This document shows, one piece after another, positions 15,220-23,737 of a stretch of DNA of 26,737 nt. Made by a program: the position numbers and the translations under genes. Origin of the DNA: Arcanobacterium_A sp034173665 (lineage in GTDB: Bacteria > Actinomycetota > Actinomycetes > Actinomycetales > Actinomycetaceae); contig JAXFDG010000173.1 in the NCBI GenBank assembly GCA_034173665.1, forward strand, positions 1 through 26,737. Direction: 5' to 3'. The notes under the pieces are model-generated. The model was not told the DNA's origin and did not search any database. It worked only from the letters and a program-made list of their open reading frames with translations. How positions within the stretch are numbered: the stretch's first letter is position 1; each line of letters begins with the position of its first letter.

Positions 15220-17529
15220 CTAACTCGCAACGCGAGATCTTGCCTCAGCCATCAATAATGACTGAATATTTTCAAGCGGTTCTCCATTTGCATCAGTGGA
15301 AACTTTCCGCCACCCATCAGGTTCTAAATGCCAAGACACAGTAGTATCCGCACAAGCCACCGCAACACGTTCAATCAAAGATTCCCGCATTTGCAAATCT
15401 TCAATTGCAATTAATACTTCAATTCGGCGATCAAGATTTCGATGCATCAAATCTGCTGAACCAATAAAGACTTCTGGATCTCCCGCATTATTGAAGGCAT
15501 AAATTCGGGAATGTTCTAAGAAACGCCCTAATACAGAACGCACTTTAATATTTTCCGAAAGCCCTGGAATCCCCGCTTTTAAGCAACAAATTCCCCGTAC
15601 TTGAACTTCTACTTGCACTCCAGCCTGCGAAGCTCGATATAGAGAATCGATTATTCGTTCATCCACCAAGGCATTAGTTTTTAAACGAATCCACGCGGGA
15701 AGTCCAGCTTGCTGATTTTGTATCTCACGTTCAATTCGCGCAATTAATCCATCACGGATCCCTAGCGGTGCAACCAATAACCTCCGGAATCGAGCTTTTG
15801 GTGCATACCCGGAAAGTTGATTAAAAAGTTTAATCAAATCTTGACCAACTTCTCGATCACAAGTGAAGAAACCTAAATCTTCATACCCACGAGCAGTCTT
15901 TGGATTATAGTTACCGGTGCCAATATGCGAATATCTCCGTAAACCATCTGCTTCTTGGCGAATCACTAAACACGCCTTTGAGTGGGTTTTTAACCCAACA
16001 ATCCCATAGACGACATGCACCCCGGCTTTTTCCAGCTTCCGTGCCCACTCAATATTATTTTGTTCATCAAAGCGAGCTTTAATCTCGACCACAGCAAGTA
16101 CTTGCTTTCCGGCGTTTGCGGCTTTGATTAATGCATCAACAATCGGAGAGTCTCCAGAGGTTCGATAAAGCGTTTGTTTAATTGCTAAAACTTTCGGGTC
16201 TTCTGCCGCCTGCGAGATGAATTGTTGCACAGAGGTAGAAAATGCATCATACGGATGCTGCACAAGGATATCTTTCCGGCGAATCGCTTCGAAAACATCA
16301 GCTGCAATAGCCGACTCAACCTCAGCAAACCCACGTGGAGTGACCGGCACAAATTCTGGATATTTCAATGCCGGACGGTCAAGATCATGAATAAAATTCA
16401 GTCCTGTTAAATCAAGCGGGGCCGGTAGCGGAAAGACGTCGCCGTCAGAAATCTTCAACTCGCTCATCAGCATTTGCAACACGTAATCAGAAATATCTGA
16501 AGCCACCTCGAGACGAACAGCGGCACCAAATTTACGCTGCTGTAAACCTTTTTCCATCGCTTGGAGGAGATTTTCGGCGTCGTCTTCCTCAACTTCTAAA
16601 TCTTCATTACGCGTAATCCGGAAAGTAGAGTAATCCACCACTTCCATCCCCGGGAAAAGTCGTGCTAAATGTGCACCAATTACTTCTTCAATTGGGATAT
16701 ATACAGTTAATCCATCCGCATCAGAAGGAACTGCTTCTGGACTATAAGGCTGCCCATCTGCATCAACAGCAATAAAACGTGGAAGATTCGATGGGACCTT
16801 TACCCGAGCAAAAAATTCTTTCCCTGTTTTCGGATTCTCTAACACAACTGCAAGATTCAGAGATTTTCCGGAAATATATGGGAAAGGATGTGCCGGATCA
16901 ACAGCTAATGGAGTGAGAATCGGGAAAATGCGTTTCCGATAAAATTTCCGTAAACGCTCTTGTTCAATTTCTCCGAGTTCTTGCCAATGTTTGATAAGAA
17001 TTCCGACTTCAGCTAATTTTGGACGCACATCATCTCGGAACACTCGCGCATGACGTTCCATCAGTGTGTGCGTGCGTTGCAAAATAAGTTCAAGAACTTC
17101 GCGTGGGGGAATTCCAGAAGCCTTTGTTTTCGCAATTCCATGCTCGATTCGACGTTTCAAGCCAGCTACGCGCACCATATAAAATTCATCAAGATTCGAG
17201 GCAAAGATAGCTAAAAACCACGCACGTTCCAAAATCGGAAGTGTCGAATCTTCTGCCTGCTCAAGAACTCGTTCATTAAATTCAAGCCAGGAGAGCTCAC
17301 GGTCAGCAAAACGACCCTCAGGAAGTGGTTCTTGGCAAACTAAAAACTCTGAATCTAGATTAGAAGCACAGGATTGTACAGAAAATTTTTCTGAATCAGA
17401 GTTGAGCTCGCTATAGTCAAGCTCAACTTCATTCGGTTTATCTGAAGTATCGTTCGGCGTATCTAGATAGCTATCCGTAATGGCAGCAGCATTTAATTCT
17501 TCTGCATAGTTATTGGATTCTTCTGCCAT
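15220..17529 (-). CDS. ppk: Polyphosphate kinase 1
   Basis: Transfers the terminal phosphate of ATP reversibly to polyphosphate chains. The PPK1 N-domain begins at FADRELSWLEFNERVL (about 74-89). KTHSKACLVI carries the presumed phospho-acceptor His516, and YSHIGTGNYNPKTARG carries the second conserved His535. Their spacing of 19 equals that of the two essential histidines in E. coli PPK. Residues 1-73 are an acidic, Ser/Asp-rich extension. The ATG has AGAGGAG before it. It lies 48 bp before mutT1 and upstream of pst. A weak PHO-box-like site lies in the 111-bp gap before it. Confidence 0.97.
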   Translation of the reverse strand: MAEESNNYAEELNAAAITDSYLDTPNDTSDKPNEVELDYSELNSDSEKFSVQSCASNLDSEFLVCQEPLPEGRFADRELSWLEFNERVLEQAEDSTLPILERAWFLAIFASNLDEFYMVRVAGLKRRIEHGIAKTKASGIPPREVLELILQRTHTLMERHARVFRDDVRPKLAEVGILIKHWQELGEIEQERLRKFYRKRIFPILTPLAVDPAHPFPYISGKSLNLAVVLENPKTGKEFFARVKVPSNLPRFIAVDADGQPYSPEAVPSDADGLTVYIPIEEVIGAHLARLFPGMEVVDYSTFRITRNEDLEVEEDDAENLLQAMEKGLQQRKFGAAVRLEVASDISDYVLQMLMSELKISDGDVFPLPAPLDLTGLNFIHDLDRPALKYPEFVPVTPRGFAEVESAIAADVFEAIRRKDILVQHPYDAFSTSVQQFISQAAEDPKVLAIKQTLYRTSGDSPIVDALIKAANAGKQVLAVVEIKARFDEQNNIEWARKLEKAGVHVVYGIVGLKTHSKACLVIRQEADGLRRYSHIGTGNYNPKTARGYEDLGFFTCDREVGQDLIKLFNQLSGYAPKARFRRLLVAPLGIRDGLIARIEREIQNQQAGLPAWIRLKTNALVDERIIDSLYRASQAGVQVEVQVRGICCLKAGIPGLSENIKVRSVLGRFLEHSRIYAFNNAGDPEVFIGSADLMHRNLDRRIEVLIAIEDLQMRESLIERVAVACADTTVSWHLEPDGWRKVSTDANGEPLENIQSLLMAEARSRVAS

Positions 17530-17609
17530 AGCTCCTCTTCCAATACCAAACCTGTACTTTCTTCAGCATACGCTACTGCACAAGAGGAAAGTCAGGATGT
17601 TTCATAAAA

Positions 17610-17631
17610 TCTACGTTAAGTTTCTATGAAC
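17610..17631 (-). promoter_or_regulatory. Weak PHO-box-like site upstream of ppk
   Basis: Two 11-nt units, GTTCATAGAAA and CTTAACGTAGA. By my count they match the pstS box at about 13 of 22 positions, including GTTCA and TTAAC at the unit starts. ppk is a PhoP target in Streptomyces, so the site is plausible, but the match is weak. Confidence 0.3.
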
Positions 17632-17640
17632 TCAGGCACT

Positions 17641-18612
17641 CTATCGAAGTTTATAGGCAAAATGCCGCTCTCGTTCGACAAATCCAGCACGCAGATAGGT
17701 CGACATCGCCGCAGTATTTTCTGCATCAACATACAAAATTACGCGCTTATACCCACGAGCTATCGCGGTATGCACGGCTAGTGAAGTAAGGATTTTTCCG
17801 AGTCCCTGACCTTGATAGTGTGGACTGATTCCTAACACATACAGTTCTAACTCTTCTGCAGATTCAGGTTTCAACCAAAGATAAGCTCTCAGCTTTGATT
17901 CGATAAAAACTCCGAAGAGTAGTTCTGAATCAAACCAAGTCTGAGCAAAACGTTCAACAAAATTTTCCCGCAGCAACTTCCCCTGTTCTGGATGATTTCG
18001 AAAAGCTTGTTGATTCAGCTCAACTAAAGCCATTAGCTCAGCAGTTTCAGAAACTTTAATTGGACGAATCACAAAATCTTGCAAAGAAAAACCTTCTGCC
18101 TTCAGCGTTGAGTTTCCAGGAATTAAGTGTTCAAGCGGCAAATTTTCAAGTGGGGAATTTTTCGCTAGTAAATCTTTTTCCAGAACCAATAACTTCCGAT
18201 ACGCCTCTAATCCCACTAATTTTGCCAATTCACGACTACCCGGCAAATCTCCATGGGCCCAAAAACTAAACTCAGAAAACTCCGCTCCAAGTTCATTTTG
18301 CAACCTGCGCAAAATCATTGCTCCAAAACCCTTTTTCCGCAGCTGTGGCAAAACAGCCAGCTCAATCTTATGCTGCGCAAAATCAATAATAGATAGTGCC
18401 AGAAAATTCTGCTTTTGTGAGTCTAAAATTCCAATAACCCGAAGGTTACTGGGTAGTTTGGAAGATGCAGATTTCAAGGTGAAAAAAGTTTGTTCATCAA
18501 AAGCTGGAGGCTCAAAAGAAGAATTATCCCGATTCTTTCTCACGAAATCTACAACTAAAGAATGTAAAAACTCCGGCGAAAAAGAAGTATTTTCGAAAGC
18601 AGAATCAAACAA
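17641..18612 (-). CDS. mshD: Mycothiol synthase (mycothiol acetyltransferase)
   Basis: Last enzyme of mycothiol synthesis: acetylates Cys-GlcN-Ins with acetyl-CoA, giving the main low-molecular-weight thiol of actinobacteria. The 323 residues form two GNAT domains. The first has an RKKGFG acetyl-CoA loop (92-97) and WAHGDLP (118-124). The second has HPEQG (207-211), YVLGISPHYQGQGLGKIL (258-275) and LYVDAENTAAMSTYLRAGF (293-311). These match MshD closely. The start is a TTG overlapping the end of the upstream gene by eight bases; no earlier start is possible because of a TGA four codons upstream. Its presence is good evidence for an actinobacterial host. Confidence 0.93.
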   Translation of the reverse strand: MFDSAFENTSFSPEFLHSLVVDFVRKNRDNSSFEPPAFDEQTFFTLKSASSKLPSNLRVIGILDSQKQNFLALSIIDFAQHKIELAVLPQLRKKGFGAMILRRLQNELGAEFSEFSFWAHGDLPGSRELAKLVGLEAYRKLLVLEKDLLAKNSPLENLPLEHLIPGNSTLKAEGFSLQDFVIRPIKVSETAELMALVELNQQAFRNHPEQGKLLRENFVERFAQTWFDSELLFGVFIESKLRAYLWLKPESAEELELYVLGISPHYQGQGLGKILTSLAVHTAIARGYKRVILYVDAENTAAMSTYLRAGFVERERHFAYKLR

Positions 18613-19225
18613 GATTATTTTTCACCAAAGCTTCCCCCGCACCTCGAAACTCCTGAGCCGTACGAAGCAAGGCTGTGTCACGGCGAGTAACTACAGTCGC
18701 AAGCGGGTGTTCGTCGTCGGCAATCCAAATTGGAGCTAATGACCCAATAAAATCGAGAAAACGAGCAGAAGCGCGCAACACATTACAAAAATCTCCAGTA
18801 AAGTTCCCTCGAAAAACTTCATCCCAAAGTAATTGCACCCGCTCAGGATTTAACACAAGTTCAAGACGCTGCGGATCAATATCTTTGAAATGTTGCGCGG
18901 CCCCAGCGAAACGGAGTGTAACGTCCTCCGAATAACGTCGAATCCACTCGCGCAATAAATAACCCCGCCAAAGAATCCCTGGCAAAGAGGTTTCTGGAGA
19001 AGTAACCCAGGCTTCTGCCAGAGTGTCAATACCTTCTTCAGCTATCAAAGTTTGCACCCGGGAAATAATTTCAGAATCTAACTCATGACTAGTTTTCAAC
19101 GGAACAACTGCCTGTGCAGCTGTATGTGCAAGTTCAGAACTAACGGCAGTATCGACGCCACCTTCAATTAATTCAATTTGCTCAAGCTCAAGCTGAGCCG
19201 GTCGACGCGGCTTATATTGAGTCAT
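18605..19225 (-). CDS. Conserved actinobacterial protein of unknown function
   Basis: A soluble 206-residue protein, mostly helical after a polar first ~55 residues. The central stretch GIDTLAEAWVTSPETSLPGILWRGYLLREWI (about 69-99) resembles an uncharacterised family, as I recall it, that often sits beside mshD in actinobacteria. I cannot assign an activity. I chose the ATG with AAAGGGGAG just upstream; a GTG six codons earlier has no such site. It overlaps mshD by eight bases, so the two are coupled, which hints at a link to mycothiol or neighbouring stress functions. Confidence 0.85.
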   Translation of the reverse strand: MTQYKPRRPAQLELEQIELIEGGVDTAVSSELAHTAAQAVVPLKTSHELDSEIISRVQTLIAEEGIDTLAEAWVTSPETSLPGILWRGYLLREWIRRYSEDVTLRFAGAAQHFKDIDPQRLELVLNPERVQLLWDEVFRGNFTGDFCNVLRASARFLDFIGSLAPIWIADDEHPLATVVTRRDTALLRTAQEFRGAGEALVKNNLV

Positions 19226-19402
19226 TATCTCCCCTTTGCTCACTTCAATTGTTCCGCATTGTGGTTGAAAACACGAATGGTGAAATCAGGAATTTTGCTA
19301 TTGTCATTTCACATCTGCGGATTTCAACGCTAAACTTAGTAATCGCAAACAATATTGCTCATAGTAAAAGTTGTAATACACTTTACTCAGCAATATATTT
19401 GC

Positions 19403-19475
19403 GGGCCTCTAGCTCAATTGGCAGAGCCGCGGACTTTTAATCCGTAGGTTGTGGGTTCGAGTCCCACGGGGCCTA
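19403..19475 (+). tRNA. tRNA-Lys (anticodon UUU)
   Basis: A full cloverleaf: acceptor GGGCCTC with GGGGCCT (G-U at both 1-72 and 6-67), D stem GCTC/GAGC, anticodon stem GCGGA/TCCGT around loop CTTTTAA, T arm GTGGG-TTCGAGT-CCCAC and discriminator A. CCA is not encoded. Confidence 0.97.
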
Positions 19476-19480
19476 CAAAG

Positions 19481-19522
19481 AAAACCCTTGCAATATCAAC
19501 AAAATGATGTTGCAAGGGTTTT
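19481..19522. terminator. Bidirectional terminator between tRNA-Lys and the helicase gene
   Basis: An 18-bp stem (19481-19498 with 19505-19522, one U-G pair) with loop ACAAAA, ending in GGGTTTTATTC on plus and GGGTTTTCTTT on minus. It fits both the tRNA transcript and the convergent helicase transcript. Confidence 0.9.
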
Positions 19523-19582
19523 ATTCTTAATACAGCAAAACTAGCCAAATCAATACCCGACTCCGTACTACGTCAATCCAGC

Positions 19583-22500
19583 TCAGTTTGGCACTTCCCA
19601 GGTAATTGAAATTAATTGACGTCGTGTTTCCTTTGCCTCAGATACCTGGATTTCTGCACCATAATCACTGCGAAGTTTTTCTTCAGCAAGTCGTTGATCT
19701 TCTCCCAGTTGATTTAACCGACGTTCCCAACCAGCAACCTGCTGTACAAGCGCATCCCGCACATGCGGATTTTGCTCCATTTGTGCTGCAGCCTTCGCTG
19801 TTTCATAAGCTTTTTCAAATTCTTCTCGCTGCAACATAAAGTCACTTCGTAAATCTTCAGTTGAAGCAACCAGTAGCTGATCCCGGGAAGAGAAATGTTC
19901 TCCTAAACGCAAGGTAAATCGCTGTTTATATCCCGCTACCTGTGCAGCTAAATCTTGCTCAAGCAATTCTGTTTCTTTCCTGAAACTTTCCACAGCAGCT
20001 CCAGCAACTCTTGCCGTGATCCCCAAAAGAATTCGTACCTGTTCTTGGGTTAAACTACAAGATCCCTCTGCTCCAAGAAGCGTGCCTGCATAGATTAACT
20101 GTGATTCAAGCACAGACTTGCCCGCTACTTCTGCCGTTATTTCCACTAATTCCACTTCAATCTGTCCAGATTTTCCCCGTAATTCAGCAAGCACTTCTTG
20201 TACGTCTGAATTTACCTCAGCCCAATTTTCAGCAAAAATCAAATGTGCCGGGGAAAGTTCGCGAGAAGCAGCTCGCGTCAAAACATTTTGTGCCAAGGGT
20301 CCAAAATATCGATATTGATGTGCATTCTCAGTCTTTGCAGATTTGAAGAAATAAGATCCCAATAAAATCTCGGCAGATTCACCAACCGAAGATTCAACAG
20401 CAAAATCTGGAAAATCTTTTGGTAGCTCACGGAGTATGAAATTACCAGTATCTTCTGAGAATTCCGCACATTGCGCTAATTCATATCGAGTCAAAGCCTG
20501 CATTTGCGATTCAAACTGTGCAATCACATCCTTTACTGCAAAGTCTAAATTTTCTAAATGTTTTGCGACTTCTGTTTGTGAACGGTGAAAAATCTGATCC
20601 CGCTGCATTCGAACTTCGGGATTGATTGAATCTTGGTGCTGTTCCTGTAACTGTGCAAAAGCAGCATCAATTTCTGCAGCGGTTTTACATTTTTGCAAGA
20701 TTTCAAAAACGGATCGTTCGAAATCCACGCCGTCTTCAATCTGACCTAAAATTTCATCTGATGCCCCAAAAACTGAAGTAAATAGCTGAAACTTTTCCGT
20801 AAGTAATTCAAGAATTCGTTCTTCAGCACGATTCCCTTTATTGGAAAAATTAACCACAATTACATTAAATTTCTGCCCGAAACGATGCACTCGGCCAATT
20901 CGTTGTTCAACTCGCTGCGGATTCCAAGGCAAATCATAATTCACCAACATTGAACAAAATTGCAAATTGATACCTTCAGCAGCAGCTTCTGTAGCAATCA
21001 TAATCTTTCCCGTGTTCCGGAACTCATCCACAAGCGCCTTACGCCGATCAGCACTTGGAATCCCCGTAATCAGATCTGAGTCTTTATTTACAGCAAGCCA
21101 CCGTTCATAAATTTCATCAGCCTGCGGGGAATCATTCGAACCATTAAATAAGACAACCCCTTCACCCCATCCAGCTACCTGGAGAGTTTGGGCCAGATAT
21201 TCCTGAGTTACCGTGGAATCCGTAAAAATAATTGCTTTTTCAGCCGCACCAATATCACGCAAACGTTTAAAGCCAATTTCTAAAGCCTCAATTAGCTTCA
21301 CAGCTTTCTGATTTTCCGTAATTTCTCGCGCCAAATTTGCATAGTTTCGCAGCTCTTGAATCTCTGCTTCGAATTCAGTTAAGGAAGGTTCGCTTGCACT
21401 TTCAAGCGTGGCATTCCCTCCATTATTACCATCATTATTACCGACGGCGTCTCCACTATTGCCGACGGCGAGCCCGTTAGCAGCACCGCCGCTTTCTCCC
21501 CCACTGCCCTTATTCTCTGCCGACTCAATACTAGAAGTAACCTCACCGGCCTCGGAGTTATCCCGCTCCCACGAGAGGTTAAGCTCCGAAAGTTCCGCAG
21601 GCACGTCGTCGGCAATTAAATCTTCAACAGGGATTCCAGACGGGACCGACTCGGTTCCAGTTTGTATCGCCGCCAGCTGCGCTTCCATCCGCTGCGCGAT
21701 GTTCTCCAAAGTTGAAGCAACTGCGGCAGTTGAAGATCCTAAACGCTTACGCAATACCAACGCAGATAAGTGTCGCTGTGAATCATTGAATGCATACAGC
21801 ACAGGTCGCTGTAAATAAGCATTAATTTTTTCGTAAAGTTCCTGTTCCTGCGCCGAAGGCTGAAAAGCTAGAGTTAATGGAATACGTTGCGTGAATCGCA
21901 CATATCGATCAGCGTCACGACGCAAAGTTCGCTTCGCGAATTGCGCCACTCGTTGCGTTAAATCATCACTAGCTGCAGTCTCGCCTTGATTTTCAGCTCG
22001 TTCAACGTAGCGTTGCCGAAAAGCAGCCAAAGAATAAAAAAACTTTGGATCAACAACTGAAACCATGCCATACAACTCTTCTAAGCGATTTTGCAAAGGA
22101 GTTGCCGTCAACATAAATACTTTGCCTGCTTTTTGGCAGATATTTGCTACTGAGCGTGCAATCTTTCCTTTGCCAGTCCAGTAACTGCGCAATTTATGGG
22201 CTTCGTCGCAAATCACCACATCCCAGTCTTGCTGTAATTTTTGACTTTGAGCATTTGCAAATTCATAAGAGCATATCGAAATTGAATTATCTGGAAGCGG
22301 TTCAAGATTATCTACCGCTAAAAGAGTTGCCGGAATTGCAAACTTCTCAGATAATTCCTGCCGCCACTGTTGCCGCAACGAAGAAGGCACAATAATTAAA
22401 ATTTTTCGTCGCCCCGAATGCCAATAATGACTCAACACTAGTGCTGCCTCAATTGTTTTACCGAGACCAACTTCGTCAGCGAGCATTACCCCGCGAACAA

Positions 22501-22681
22501 ACGGAGTGGAAAGAGCAAAAAGCGCTGCGTCTATTTGAAAAGGTTTCGGCTCAATTAATGCGTCAAAAAGATGCGGCGCAAGTTTACCCGGATACCCCAA
22601 AGGATAAGACTTCTGCAATTCATGCGCGATGCATTTTGCCTGATAGTCAGTTAACGTTGCCGGGACCGGGGGAAAGTTCAT
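19583..22681 (-). CDS. SNF2/RapA-type DEAH helicase with coiled-coil C-terminus
   Basis: Large superfamily-2 ATPase (1032 aa), probably remodelling protein-DNA complexes or translocating on duplex DNA. The RecA1 motifs are ADEVGLGKT (68-76), CDEAH (158-162) and LTATPLQNRLEELYG (191-205). RecA2 has the RapA/SNF2-like ATEAAAEGINLQF (563-575) and QRIGRVHRFGQ (593-603). A Gly/Asn-rich linker (391-424), encoded by short tandem repeats, lies between them. The last ~180 residues are charged and helical. The ATG has AAAGGA before it and overlaps the stop of the exporter gene in ATGA. No methylase, nuclease or DISARM-type partner is nearby, so its role is open; RNA polymerase recycling or DNA defence are possibilities only. 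Confidence 0.92.
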   Translation of the reverse strand: MNFPPVPATLTDYQAKCIAHELQKSYPLGYPGKLAPHLFDALIEPKPFQIDAALFALSTPFVRGVMLADEVGLGKTIEAALVLSHYWHSGRRKILIIVPSSLRQQWRQELSEKFAIPATLLAVDNLEPLPDNSISICSYEFANAQSQKLQQDWDVVICDEAHKLRSYWTGKGKIARSVANICQKAGKVFMLTATPLQNRLEELYGMVSVVDPKFFYSLAAFRQRYVERAENQGETAASDDLTQRVAQFAKRTLRRDADRYVRFTQRIPLTLAFQPSAQEQELYEKINAYLQRPVLYAFNDSQRHLSALVLRKRLGSSTAAVASTLENIAQRMEAQLAAIQTGTESVPSGIPVEDLIADDVPAELSELNLSWERDNSEAGEVTSSIESAENKGSGGESGGAANGLAVGNSGDAVGNNDGNNGGNATLESASEPSLTEFEAEIQELRNYANLAREITENQKAVKLIEALEIGFKRLRDIGAAEKAIIFTDSTVTQEYLAQTLQVAGWGEGVVLFNGSNDSPQADEIYERWLAVNKDSDLITGIPSADRRKALVDEFRNTGKIMIATEAAAEGINLQFCSMLVNYDLPWNPQRVEQRIGRVHRFGQKFNVIVVNFSNKGNRAEERILELLTEKFQLFTSVFGASDEILGQIEDGVDFERSVFEILQKCKTAAEIDAAFAQLQEQHQDSINPEVRMQRDQIFHRSQTEVAKHLENLDFAVKDVIAQFESQMQALTRYELAQCAEFSEDTGNFILRELPKDFPDFAVESSVGESAEILLGSYFFKSAKTENAHQYRYFGPLAQNVLTRAASRELSPAHLIFAENWAEVNSDVQEVLAELRGKSGQIEVELVEITAEVAGKSVLESQLIYAGTLLGAEGSCSLTQEQVRILLGITARVAGAAVESFRKETELLEQDLAAQVAGYKQRFTLRLGEHFSSRDQLLVASTEDLRSDFMLQREEFEKAYETAKAAAQMEQNPHVRDALVQQVAGWERRLNQLGEDQRLAEEKLRSDYGAEIQVSEAKETRRQLISITWEVPN
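21428..21469. repeat. Two tandem 21-bp units inside the helicase gene
   Basis: Units at 21428-21448 and 21449-21469 each encode seven residues, AVGNNDG and AVGNSGD. An overlapping 12-bp period (CATTATTACCAT, then CATTATTACCGA) begins at 21421. The repeats stay in frame and lie in the flexible linker between the helicase lobes, so copy number could vary without breaking the gene. Confidence 0.8.
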
Positions 22682-23544
22682 ACCGCATCCTTTGTCTTTT
22701 CAGAAATTAAAACTACTGCAGCAGTAATACAAATTAAGCCAGAAACTTCACCAAAAGTTGGAATTTGCCCGAGCATAACCACTCCGATTCCCAGCGACGC
22801 CGCTGGATACAACGCCATCAATAGGGAAAACATCCAAGTTGGAACATATCGAAGCACAGAAAACTCAATAATGTAAGGGAGAACTGAAGCGAAGAAGCCA
22901 ACTAAGAAGAGCAACAAAATAAAGTACCAATTTGTAGCAACCTGCGGTAACTCAGGAAGTGCAAAAGGAAGAAAAACTATTGCTCCAATCATCATTCCAG
23001 TGGCTAAAGTTTCTGGCCCACTTCCCTGCTGAACTGCCCGATTTCCAAGCCAAATATAAAAAGCCCAAAGGCCCCCGGCAATTGCTGACATCAACAATCC
23101 ATACTGCACTTTTGAATCAGATAAATCGAACCCAACCCAGGAAATTAACAGCACTCCAGTAAAAGCTAATAACAACGCAATCCGCGGACGAATTCCCGAA
23201 CTGGAAAATACCGAAAGGAGAACCGGGCCTAAAAATTCAATTGAAACTGCCGCTCCTAGGGGAAGATAGGCAATCGAATAGTAAAAAGAAAGATTCATTC
23301 CGGTGAGAGTCAATCCAAAAATTAAAATATTTAAGAAAGACATCTTCCTAATTCGCGGACGAACAATCAACATTAAAAGTATTGCCGATGCCGCAATACG
23401 CCCCCAGGCAACCGTGCCAATAGCTAACTCGTCAAAAAGCTGAACCGCTAAGCCAGCTCCAAAATACTGAAAAATAGCTGCAAGTATTAAAGCAAAAGGA
23501 GCAAAACCGCCAAAAATCAAGCCGGACCGAGAACTCTCAGCCAA
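22678..23544 (-). CDS. EamA/RhtA-like DMT family exporter
   Basis: Ten-span inner-membrane transporter of the drug/metabolite superfamily. Its middle, GMNLSFYYSIAYLPLGAAVSIEFLGP, is characteristic of RhtA-type threonine/homoserine exporters; the true substrate is unknown. I start it at a TTG (288 aa) because GGGAGGT lies four bases before it. A promoter-like -10 sits where the longer frame would begin (TTG at 23571). The stop overlaps the helicase ATG by four bases, so the pair is translationally coupled, an odd partnership. Confidence 0.88.
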   Translation of the reverse strand: MAESSRSGLIFGGFAPFALILAAIFQYFGAGLAVQLFDELAIGTVAWGRIAASAILLMLIVRPRIRKMSFLNILIFGLTLTGMNLSFYYSIAYLPLGAAVSIEFLGPVLLSVFSSSGIRPRIALLLAFTGVLLISWVGFDLSDSKVQYGLLMSAIAGGLWAFYIWLGNRAVQQGSGPETLATGMMIGAIVFLPFALPELPQVATNWYFILLLFLVGFFASVLPYIIEFSVLRYVPTWMFSLLMALYPAASLGIGVVMLGQIPTFGEVSGLICITAAVVLISEKTKDAV

Positions 23545-23567
23545 CTGTACCTCCCAAAATAGGCATA

Positions 23568-23596
23568 TCAATACACAAATAAAACGTGCTTATCAA
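23568..23596 (-). promoter_or_regulatory. Promoter of the exporter-helicase operon
   Basis: TTGATA (23591-23596), a 17-bp spacer and TATTGA (23568-23573). Transcription would start near 23560, leaving a leader of about 16 bases with the GGGAGGT ribosome-binding site before the TTG at 23544. Confidence 0.5.
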
Positions 23597-23737
23597 GAAA
23601 ATGATATGCCAAAGCAAGAGAGTGTAGTGAATAGGTTCAGGTGCTGGAAATTTCGAAAAATTCAGTCAACAATTATCGAAAATAACTGCTCAAAAATGAC
23701 CCTTAACGAACCTGCCTAGCATAACTAAGAAACAAAG

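Noticed and set aside
19371..19399. TTGTAA-N17-TATATT as the tRNA-Lys promoter
   Set aside because: Good hexamers, but the start would fall inside the mature tRNA. TAATAC at 19374-19379 is a more likely -10, with no clear -35.
19403..19475. Integration site (att) at tRNA-Lys
   Set aside because: No integrase and no repeat of the tRNA 3' end is seen in the window.
21408..21818. Plus-strand frame of 136 codons inside the helicase gene
   Set aside because: Low-complexity shadow of the minus-strand gene; the helicase frame carries all conserved motifs.
19583..22681. DISARM or other defence island centred on the helicase
   Set aside because: No DrmA/DrmB, methyltransferase, nuclease or phospholipase partner exists in the flanking 7 kb; neighbours are housekeeping genes.
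22678..23571. Longer exporter start at the TTG at 23571
   Set aside because: That codon lies in the probable -10 element and lacks a ribosome-binding site; the TTG at 23544 has GGGAGGT.
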